A stretch of 5,423 bases of DNA from Cryomorphaceae bacterium (lineage in GTDB: Bacteria; Bacteroidota; Bacteroidia; Flavobacteriales; BACL11): the NCBI GenBank assembly GCA_014384505.1, contig JACNFT010000119.1:1-5423 (forward strand), given 5' to 3'. Made by a program: the position numbers and the translations under genes. Position 1 is the first letter of the stretch, and the number at the start of each line of letters is the position of its first letter. Shown piece by piece: positions 1 to 5,423 of the stretch. The notes under the pieces were generated by a model that did not search any database, was not told the DNA's origin, and was given only the letters and a program-made list of their open reading frames with translations.

Positions 1-106
1 CATAACCATATCCATAACCATATCCTGAAGAAGTATGTTTAAAGTCATTTATAATGATGTGGATATTCTTCACTTGTTTTTGGTCCAAAGATAAGAAATT
101 TACTTT
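1..106 (-). pseudogene. Possible C-terminal remnant of a Wzc-type tyrosine kinase (BY-kinase), running off the left edge
   Basis: Directly after the Maf stop codon, and in the same frame, the minus strand stays open for 35 codons to the window edge. The translation contains VKNIHIIINDFKHTSSGYGY and continues as a Gly-Tyr repeat (four GY pairs before the edge). The pattern 'lys-asn, hydrophobic strand, N-D, short basic linker, then GYGYGY' is what I recall for the extreme C-terminus of Bacteroidota polysaccharide-biosynthesis tyrosine autokinases, whose tyrosine-rich tail is the autophosphorylation cluster. The Walker A and B kinase domain and the Wzz domain are not present: the upstream DNA is an intact maf. 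It is therefore a truncated relic, a recombination junction, or a coincidental frame. There is no ATG in this frame; GTG at 71-73 and TTG at 86-88 are the only plausible alternative starts. The assignment rests on about 33 residues recognised from memory and is tentative. Confidence 0.42.
2..25. repeat. Two tandem copies of a 12-bp unit encoding Gly-Tyr-Gly-Tyr on the minus strand
   Basis: The plus strand shows ataaccatatcc twice in perfect tandem (2-13 and 14-25); the minus strand reads GGATATGGTTAT twice. The unit is a multiple of three, so copy-number change would keep the frame and alter only the number of GY pairs. The array may continue beyond the left edge. Confidence 0.8.
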
Positions 107-691
107 CTAAATAAATAATTTTAAGTGTTGGTATAGCTCTGAAATAGGAAACCCAACAACATTTGTGTAAGAACCATTAATGTTATTGATTCCAATTTTA
201 CCTATCCAATCCTGAATGCCATAAGCTCCCGCTTTATCATAAGGGTTGTATTTATTGATGTAATGATGTATTTCTTCTTCTGACAATGCGTTGAAAGTTA
301 CCAGTGTAGTTACTGAAAAAACTATCTCTTTTTTTTTGGATTTTAAGCAAACACCTGTTATGACTTTATGTGTATTTTCTGAAAGTTTGTTAAGTGTTCT
401 AAATGCTTCTTCCTTGTTTTTTGGTTTGTTTAATAATTCATCTTTAAAAGAAACTATAGTGTCAGCCGTTATCAACAAGTCATTTTGTTGTAAATCTTCT
501 GAAAGAAATTCTGATTTCTGTTTGGCTAAAAACTCTGCTATTTCTTCTTGTTTTAGTAGGCGAGAGAAAGTTTCTTCTTTGTTAGTAGTCTGAATGCTGA
601 ATATTAAGCCAAGATCTGTTAAAAGTTCTTTTCTTCTGGGAGATGCTGATCCTAAAATTATATTGTATTGTTCGGATAATTTTTTTAACAT
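107..691 (-). CDS. maf: Maf/YhdE-type nucleotide pyrophosphatase (dTTP/UTP class)
   Basis: Cytoplasmic house-cleaning enzyme that hydrolyses nucleoside triphosphates to monophosphates plus pyrophosphate. The YhdE class acts on dTTP, UTP and modified pyrimidine nucleotides. All family signatures are visible in 194 residues, the usual length: the N-terminal SASPRR loop (15-20), TADTIV with the probable catalytic Asp77, NKP (88-90), the DKAGAYGIQ motif (152-160) and GSYTNVVGFP (173-182). SPRR, ADTIV and DKAGAYGIQ match YhdE rather than the m7GTP-specific YceF class, which has SPWRR, SDQV and a CAGSFKSEG-like motif. It is the last gene of the minus-strand operon. Its ATG directly follows the TAA of the prenyltransferase gene with no gap, which suggests translational coupling; no Shine-Dalgarno sequence is seen. 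A run of nine A on the coding strand (plus-strand 329-337) lies within Lys codons 119-121. The class assignment comes from motif comparison; the in vivo substrate is inferred. Confidence 0.95.
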   Translation of the reverse strand: MLKKLSEQYNIILGSASPRRKELLTDLGLIFSIQTTNKEETFSRLLKQEEIAEFLAKQKSEFLSEDLQQNDLLITADTIVSFKDELLNKPKNKEEAFRTLNKLSENTHKVITGVCLKSKKKEIVFSVTTLVTFNALSEEEIHHYINKYNPYDKAGAYGIQDWIGKIGINNINGSYTNVVGFPISELYQHLKLFI

Positions 692-1654
692 TTAGTTCAG
701 GTGTAGATAAGTAAAAAGAGGTATGGATAATATGCCAACTATCATAATAATTTTACAAAGTTGACTAATAAAATAAAAGTCACTCTTTAATTTGGAAGTA
801 TAAATTTTAAAGCCTAAATATAAGAATAGGAATTGAATGAAAATTGCATATATAATAGCAATTTTATTTACACCCCAAATAGAAATCTCATATTCAAATT
901 CACTGCTAGCTATACTATATTGGAAATATTGAAAATAAGTAATCCCTAAGAAAGTAAAAATTGTAAAAATTAGTGAAACCCATTTTGTTTTTTCAATTCC
1001 GTAAGTTATTGCTAGTGTTTTTGCTTGTATTTTTTTATCTCCTTCCATGTCCTCTAAATCTTTTATCATTTCACGAATAAATGTGATTATAAAAGCAAAA
1101 GCAGCATAAAATAAGATGATTTTAAAAATCATCATTTCTCCATTATTTTTATTGATTCCATTCGGGATTATGTCAAATAAAGCCACATTGAAAATGCTAA
1201 GTGCAGTTAATAATGAAACCTGTAAATTCCCAAAAAGAAAAGAAGTTTTCATACGTTTGGAGTAAGTCCAAAGACTGAAAATGCAATAAATAAAAATTAT
1301 ACTAAAGTAGGGCTGTTTTACTGCATATGCTATATAGATACCTAATCCTAATCCTAATAAATTGAAAAGAATATACCATGTAATGGCATTTCTTGAGGTT
1401 ATTGATTTACCAATAATTCTGCTGTTTTCTTTATTTACCTTATCGGTTTTTACGTCATAAATATCATTAATGATATAGCCTGATGCAGTTATGAATATAG
1501 TAGCAAGTACTAAAATATAAAACTCGTTGTTAGAGAGTATGAAATTATCCAAAAATGGATTAATTAAGCTGAACTTGATAATAAGTTGTGTGAGAGCAAC
1601 AATTATTAAATTATTAAATCTAATTAATTTAAAAAAGGAAATTATATTATTCAT
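692..1654 (-). CDS. UbiA-family prenyltransferase (annotated in relatives as geranylgeranylglycerol-phosphate geranylgeranyltransferase)
   Basis: Integral inner-membrane enzyme that transfers a polyprenyl group from its diphosphate to an acceptor. The two Mg-diphosphate-binding Asp motifs of the superfamily are intact: N63-D64-xx-D67-xxx-D71 and D199-xx-D202-xxx-D206 (preceded by R194-E195). Y131-S-K-R and K136 follow a membrane segment, as expected for the basic motif in the loop between the Asp motifs. About nine hydrophobic segments can be counted (roughly 16-31, 46-62, 92-112, 116-132, 145-160, 176-193, 225-243, 264-282, 296-316), and 320 residues is normal for the family. Bacteroidota homologues are usually named after archaeal DGGGP synthase, but the acceptor has not been settled from sequence; a MenA-like quinone role or an ether-lipid role both remain possible. 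Start: the ATG overlaps the end of the upstream DUF2520 gene by 8 nt (ATGAATAA), and the stop abuts the maf start. The family is certain; the substrate is not. Confidence 0.88.
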   Translation of the reverse strand: MNNIISFFKLIRFNNLIIVALTQLIIKFSLINPFLDNFILSNNEFYILVLATIFITASGYIINDIYDVKTDKVNKENSRIIGKSITSRNAITWYILFNLLGLGLGIYIAYAVKQPYFSIIFIYCIFSLWTYSKRMKTSFLFGNLQVSLLTALSIFNVALFDIIPNGINKNNGEMMIFKIILFYAAFAFIITFIREMIKDLEDMEGDKKIQAKTLAITYGIEKTKWVSLIFTIFTFLGITYFQYFQYSIASSEFEYEISIWGVNKIAIIYAIFIQFLFLYLGFKIYTSKLKSDFYFISQLCKIIMIVGILSIPLFTYLHLN

Positions 1655-2402
1655 GGTATTTTATAATATTGGCGCTAATTGTCTGATATAATTCTTTAAT
1701 TTCTTTTTCTTTAATTGTAGCTATATGTTCTTGAATTATAGCTGTATCTTTTCTTTTAGCAGGACCAGTTTGCACTTCTTTAGGTCTATAGTTTTCCAAG
1801 TTAGCAATAGTTTTTCTTATTAAAGGTAATAAAATTTTAAAATCAATATTCTTTTTCGCTAACAAGTCATCTGCAATACTATACATATGATTGCTGAAAT
1901 TACAAGCAAATACAGCAGCAATATGTAATTGTTTTCTCTGCTGAGAATTCATTTTAACTACATTGTTGGAAAGCGCTTTTGCAATTTTAATTAATTGCTT
2001 TTCAAATCCCAATGAATTTCCTTCTATGCAAAATGGAATTTTTGAAATGTTTATATCAACTTCTTTGTTAAAAGTTTGGAGTGGGTAAAACACACCATAG
2101 TTAGAAAATTTTTCTTTAAAAACATCTAATCCAATACTTCCAGAAGTGTGTACTATTGCAGTATTTTTAATTTGTGACAGTACACTTGAAATCGCATCAT
2201 CATTGATACAAACAATTATTAAGTCGGCAGATTTTAATTTAGTTAAATCATTTGTGAAATGGGCCTCTAATTTATTAGCTAGTATTTTTGCATTTTTTAT
2301 ACTTTTGCTATAGACTTGAACTATAGTATAATTGCTATTTTTTAAGGCAATTCCTAAGTGTGTAGCCACATTACCTGAACCTAATAAAATTATATTTTTC
2401 AT
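1647..2402 (-). CDS. Rossmann-fold and DUF2520 domain protein (probable NAD(P)-binding oxidoreductase-like)
   Basis: A 251-residue soluble protein with two domains. The N-terminal Rossmann domain (about 1-115) opens with a beta strand and the glycine loop GSGNVATHL (8-16), has the ADLIIVCINDDAI strand-turn (59-71), HTSGS (85-89) and the conserved FYPLQTF (105-111). The C-terminal all-helical DUF2520 domain (about 125-251) carries HIAAVFACNFSNHMY (160-174) and QTGPAKRKD (211-219), both hallmark stretches. The architecture resembles pyrroline-5-carboxylate reductase and 6-phosphogluconate dehydrogenase-like enzymes: nucleotide-binding domain plus helical domain shaping the active site. No reaction has been established for the family as far as I know. 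It is the first gene of the minus-strand operon, starts 61 nt from the divergent ccsBA start, and has a good promoter match just upstream. Its final codons overlap the prenyltransferase start, so the two are probably translationally coupled. Family certain, function unknown. Confidence 0.9.
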   Translation of the reverse strand: MKNIILLGSGNVATHLGIALKNSNYTIVQVYSKSIKNAKILANKLEAHFTNDLTKLKSADLIIVCINDDAISSVLSQIKNTAIVHTSGSIGLDVFKEKFSNYGVFYPLQTFNKEVDINISKIPFCIEGNSLGFEKQLIKIAKALSNNVVKMNSQQRKQLHIAAVFACNFSNHMYSIADDLLAKKNIDFKILLPLIRKTIANLENYRPKEVQTGPAKRKDTAIIQEHIATIKEKEIKELYQTISANIIKYHE

Positions 2403-2419
2403 TTAAAATAATTTAAACA

Positions 2420-2449
2420 CAAACTTAATAATAATTCGTAATTTTGCAA
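2420..2449 (-). promoter_or_regulatory. Predicted Bacteroidota-type promoter of the minus-strand operon
   Basis: Read on the minus strand, TTG (plus-strand 2447-2449) is followed after exactly 19 nt by TAAGTTTG (2420-2427). This fits the Bacteroidota sigma-A consensus, a TTTG/TTG -33 element and a TAnnTTTG -7 element at about 19 nt spacing. Transcription would begin a few bases beyond 2420, leaving a leader of roughly 10-15 nt before the DUF2520 ATG at 2402. The fit is good, but the -33 element is only three bases long. Confidence 0.62.
2439..2446 (+). promoter_or_regulatory. Predicted -7 element (TAATTTTG) of the ccsBA promoter
   Basis: TAATTTTG matches TAnnTTTG exactly and lies 17 nt before the ccsBA ATG, implying a leader of about 10-14 nt. 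No TTG is found 17-23 nt upstream, so the -33 element is weak or absent, and the promoter may be weaker or activator-dependent. The element lies within the spacer of the opposing promoter. Confidence 0.5.
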
Positions 2450-2463
2450 CATAAATTTTACAT

Positions 2464-5423
2464 ATGATAATCAGATTAATAAAGTTTCTTTCTTCCATGC
2501 AATTAATGAGTATGCTTATCTTATTATTTGCTTTTTCAATTGGCTATGCAACTTTTATTGAAAACGACTTTGGAAGAACATCTGCAAAAGCATTAATTTA
2601 CAATGCATGGTGGTTCGAAATGATATTGGTTTTACTTACTTATAATCTTATAAATAATGTCATTAAGCATAAGTTATACCGCATGGAAAAGATTGCCTCA
2701 CTTACTTTTCATTTATCTTTTATTATCATTCTGATTGGAGCTGGCATTACACGTTATATTTCTTATGAAGGGATGATGCACATTCGTGAGGGAGAAAGTA
2801 CAAATCAGTTTATTTCTGATGATACCTTTTTTAAAATTCATATTAATGACAAACTTCATCAACTCAATCATGATGAAAAATTATATTTATCAGGAATAAC
2901 AAGTAATAATTTTTCTTTGAAATTAGATTTTAAAGATCATGATATTAAAATTGAAGGTATAGACTTTTTACCTAATGTAAAGGATTCTCTATTTACTAAT
3001 GTTGAAGGAGGAAATGATATGTTACATATTGTTGTTCCTGGAGAAGATGGCATGCAGTCAGAATATTTAAATGATAAGGTCCAAAGAGTAATTAAAGGAG
3101 AAGTTTTTACCTTTAATAATCCTATGGAAGGAGCAATAAATTTAAGTTCAGCTAAAGATAGAGTTTTCTGTAATTCTCCATATGCTGTTGAAACCATGAA
3201 TATGGATACTCGTGCAACTCAGGAATATGTTAGCTTAAGTGATTTTACGTTGAGTAGAAGAACATTGCATACGGCTAATGGATTAAATTTTGTATTAAAG
3301 GAGTTGTTAGAAAATGCTAAAATGAAGCCAATAAGTCCATCTAATGTTATGAATGATGGGGCTGAGGATGCTTTAATTGTAAAAATAACTGCTGATGGAG
3401 AAGAAAAACTAATTACTCTTTATGGCGGAAAGGGGTACCAAGGAGATAATGAAGTATTTGCTATAAATGATTTAAATTTCAAATTGTCCTATGGTTCAAA
3501 ATATTACACAGTTCCTTTTCAAGTTAAATTGCGTGATTTTCAGTTGGACAGATATGCAGGCTCTATGAGTCCATCTTCTTATGCTGCTGAGATTAGTATT
3601 TTAGAAAATGATACTGAAGCTCAACATAGAATTTTTATGAATAATGTATTGCAACATGGTGGCTTTCGTTTGTTTCAATCTTCTTATGACAAGGATGAAA
3701 AAGGAACAATACTTTCAGTAAATCATGATTGGTGGGGTACGCTTGTTACTTATATCGGATATGCCTTAATGGCTTTAGGAATGCTATTGGTTTTCCTTAC
3801 TAAAAAAACAAGATTTAATACTTTAACTCAAAAATTAAAGAAGTTAAAAAATAAAGCAGTTATTCTTTTCATTCCATTATTATTTTCATTTTCTGTGCAG
3901 GCAGATGAGGTGATTAATGCTGAGCATGCTGCTCGATTTGAAAGCTTAGTGGTACAGGATAATGGTGGAAGGTTAAAGCCTGCCCATACTTTATGTTCTG
4001 AGTTCTTAAGAAAAATATATGGTAAGGATAGATTTGTTAATTTATCCGCTACACAAGTGATATTAGGAATGATGCATGATCCTGTTACTTGGAGCAAGAA
4101 TGATTTAGTGAAGGTTTCTCATCCAACGGTTAGAAAATTGCTTGGCAGTACTGATACGAAATCAAAATACATTAGAACTTCTTTTAATAGTTTCTTTGAA
4201 GAAAATGGACATTATGTTTTAGCGAAATTAGTAGAGGATGCGTATGCAAAGTTACCTGCTAAACGCTCGGAATATGAAAAAGAAATTATTAAGGTTGACG
4301 AAAGGGTAAATATTTGTTTTACCGTTTTTAGCGGAGGAATATTTAGATTTTTTCCTTTAGCTAACGATTCTAATAATACATGGCTTTCTTATACTGAACA
4401 TACTAAGTTTTCTGCTAATGATTCTCTTTTTGTGGCAAATATTATTCCTATGTATTTTAGAGCAGTAACTAGCGCTTTAAAGGATAGTAGCTGGGCTGCT
4501 GCTGATAGTATAGTAAACTATATTAGTAGATTTCAAAATCGATATGGAGCAGAGGTTATGCCAGCAAAATCAAAGGTAAAGTTGGAAGTAATCTATAATA
4601 AGTTAGCTTTATTTTCAAAATTATTTATGTATTACAGTATGATAGGGTTAGTGTTACTTATTTTACTTATTGTGCAATTATTTAAAAATACAAAACCTGT
4701 TCGCATTCTAGTTACAGCTTTTAAGTGGTTAATTATTTTAGGATTTTTAGCACATACTTCTGGCTTAATTATGAGATGGATTATCTCTGAGCATGCACCA
4801 TGGAGTAATGGGTATGAGTCAATGATTTATATTGCGTGGGCAACTATTCTTGCAGGGTTAGTTTTTAGCAAAAGGTCTTTGCTTACTTTGGCGGCTACTG
4901 CTATTGTTTCTGCAATGTTATTAATGGTTGCTCATCTGAACTGGCTTGATCCTGAAATCACAAATTTGGTTCCTGTTTTAAAATCTTATTGGTTGATGAT
5001 ACATGTAGCGATTATTGTAGCGAGTTATGGTTTTTTAGCTTTAGGAGCAATTCTTGGTTTTATTTCTTTGATGCTTATTATTTTTACTACTAAAAACAAT
5101 AAAGTGAAATTAAAGGATACCCTAACAGAATTGACACTTATAAATGAAAAAACGATTGAAGTTGGTTTATTTATGCTGACAATTGGTACTTTCTTAGGGG
5201 GCGTTTGGGCAAATGAATCTTGGGGTAGATACTGGGGTTGGGACCCTAAGGAAACTTGGGCTTTAGCAAGTGTATTGGTTTATGTTTTTGTATTGCATAT
5301 GCGTTTTATTCCAGGTTTAAAAGGTAAGTATGTGTTTAATGTTGCTTCTTTGGTTGCTATATGGGCTATTATTATGACTTATTTTGGAGTGAATTATTAC
5401 CTTTCAGGTTTACACTCTTATGC
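2464..5423 (+). CDS. ccsBA: Fused CcsB-CcsA cytochrome c biogenesis protein (system II haem exporter/synthase), C-terminus cut by the window
   Basis: Inner-membrane protein that exports haem and joins it to CXXCH apocytochromes c on the periplasmic side. The frame is open for 986 codons to the right edge. An in-frame TAA at 2452-2454 makes ATG 2464 the earliest possible start. CcsB/ResB half: membrane segments near 13-32, 49-66 and 79-97, a large periplasmic domain (about 98-424) beginning with GMMHIREGES, and a fourth segment at 425-446. A Lys-rich cytoplasmic stretch (447-464) and a hydrophobic segment (465-480) follow. Next is a periplasmic middle region (481-719) with FESLVVQDNGGRLKP (492-506). 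CcsA half: membrane segments from about 721 to 979 with the WWD haem motif (W915, WGRYWGWDPKETW 920-932). Probable haem ligands are TM-His1 H83, P-His1 H847, TM-His2 H945 and P-His2 H984; their order and the 137- and 39-residue spacings agree with Helicobacter CcsBA as I remember it. Bacteroidota homologues are slightly over 1,000 residues, so little is missing. No CXXC is present, so thiol reduction must come from another protein. Confidence 0.95.
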   Translation, partial: MIIRLIKFLSSMQLMSMLILLFAFSIGYATFIENDFGRTSAKALIYNAWWFEMILVLLTYNLINNVIKHKLYRMEKIASLTFHLSFIIILIGAGITRYISYEGMMHIREGESTNQFISDDTFFKIHINDKLHQLNHDEKLYLSGITSNNFSLKLDFKDHDIKIEGIDFLPNVKDSLFTNVEGGNDMLHIVVPGEDGMQSEYLNDKVQRVIKGEVFTFNNPMEGAINLSSAKDRVFCNSPYAVETMNMDTRATQEYVSLSDFTLSRRTLHTANGLNFVLKELLENAKMKPISPSNVMNDGAEDALIVKITADGEEKLITLYGGKGYQGDNEVFAINDLNFKLSYGSKYYTVPFQVKLRDFQLDRYAGSMSPSSYAAEISILENDTEAQHRIFMNNVLQHGGFRLFQSSYDKDEKGTILSVNHDWWGTLVTYIGYALMALGMLLVFLTKKTRFNTLTQKLKKLKNKAVILFIPLLFSFSVQADEVINAEHAARFESLVVQDNGGRLKPAHTLCSEFLRKIYGKDRFVNLSATQVILGMMHDPVTWSKNDLVKVSHPTVRKLLGSTDTKSKYIRTSFNSFFEENGHYVLAKLVEDAYAKLPAKRSEYEKEIIKVDERVNICFTVFSGGIFRFFPLANDSNNTWLSYTEHTKFSANDSLFVANIIPMYFRAVTSALKDSSWAAADSIVNYISRFQNRYGAEVMPAKSKVKLEVIYNKLALFSKLFMYYSMIGLVLLILLIVQLFKNTKPVRILVTAFKWLIILGFLAHTSGLIMRWIISEHAPWSNGYESMIYIAWATILAGLVFSKRSLLTLAATAIVSAMLLMVAHLNWLDPEITNLVPVLKSYWLMIHVAIIVASYGFLALGAILGFISLMLIIFTTKNNKVKLKDTLTELTLINEKTIEVGLFMLTIGTFLGGVWANESWGRYWGWDPKETWALASVLVYVFVLHMRFIPGLKGKYVFNVASLVAIWAIIMTYFGVNYYLSGLHSY

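Larger units (their letters stand above)
2403..2463. promoter_or_regulatory. Divergent intergenic promoter region between the DUF2520 gene and ccsBA
   Basis: This 61-bp, very AT-rich gap is the only true intergenic region in the window and must carry the promoters of both transcription units. It holds one TAnnTTTG element on each strand. Neither start codon has a recognisable Shine-Dalgarno sequence, as is common in Bacteroidota, and both leaders are predicted to be only about 10-15 nt long. No operator palindrome stands out. Confidence 0.7.

Noticed and set aside
1..48. Possible start of another minus-strand gene at the ATG at 46-48
   Set aside because: Only 16 codons are visible, giving a low-complexity Met-Val-Met-Asp repeat from the same 12-bp units; the Gly-Tyr frame is far more protein-like. 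It cannot be fully excluded without more sequence.
1..106. Rho-independent terminator after maf
   Set aside because: I found no GC-rich stem followed by a T run on the minus strand; transcription may continue past the left edge.
291..593. A 100-codon plus-strand reading frame inside maf
   Set aside because: It is antisense to a gene whose catalytic motifs are all intact, and its translation shows no recognisable domain.
2937..3197. An 86-codon minus-strand reading frame
   Set aside because: It is antisense to the periplasmic domain of CcsBA, has no recognisable motif and no promoter or ribosome-binding context.
3840..3915. Separate ccsB and ccsA genes with a boundary near residue 480
   Set aside because: Reading codon by codon, there is no stop codon or frameshift between the two halves, so they are one fused gene.
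3828..4097. An 89-codon minus-strand reading frame
   Set aside because: It lies opposite the CcsB/CcsA junction; the plus-strand frame is continuous and family-like through this point, so this is a shadow.

Overview
The window is AT-rich DNA from a member of the Bacteroidota, most likely Flavobacteriia or a close relative. The evidence is gene content (a fused CcsB-CcsA haem export/cytochrome c synthase next to a DUF2520 Rossmann protein, a UbiA prenyltransferase and Maf), the absence of convincing Shine-Dalgarno sequences, and two matches to the Bacteroidota -7 promoter element TAnnTTTG in the only real intergenic gap. I see no RNA gene, CRISPR array, transposon or clear terminator.

Layout. 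Positions 1-106, minus strand: a short open stretch running off the left edge that reads like the last ~35 residues of a bacterial tyrosine kinase (Wzc-type BY-kinase), ending in a Gly-Tyr repeat. The rest of such a gene is absent, because Maf occupies the DNA directly upstream. Positions 107-2402, minus strand: a compact three-gene operon transcribed right to left. It encodes a DUF2520 Rossmann-fold protein, a UbiA-family membrane prenyltransferase (start overlapping the previous stop by 8 nt) and Maf nucleotide pyrophosphatase (start abutting the previous stop). Positions 2403-2463: a 61-bp divergent promoter region. Positions 2464-5423, plus strand: one very long reading frame, open to the right edge, for a fused CcsBA system II cytochrome c biogenesis protein. 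All four haem-ligand histidines and the WWD motif can be identified in it, and only a short C-terminal tail should be missing.

Functionally, CcsBA exports haem and attaches it to apocytochromes c at the outer face of the inner membrane. The divergent operon is housekeeping in character: Maf hydrolyses non-canonical or surplus nucleotides, the UbiA protein transfers a prenyl group to a lipid or quinone precursor, and the DUF2520 protein is a probable NAD(P)-binding protein of unknown reaction. The neighbours do not form an obvious single pathway. The two transcription units probably share a gap in which their promoters physically overlap.

The most unusual points are the BY-kinase-like tail fused in frame behind the Maf stop codon, the overlapping divergent promoters, and a signal-peptide-like segment at the junction of the CcsB and CcsA halves. 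No clearly new multi-gene system is visible.
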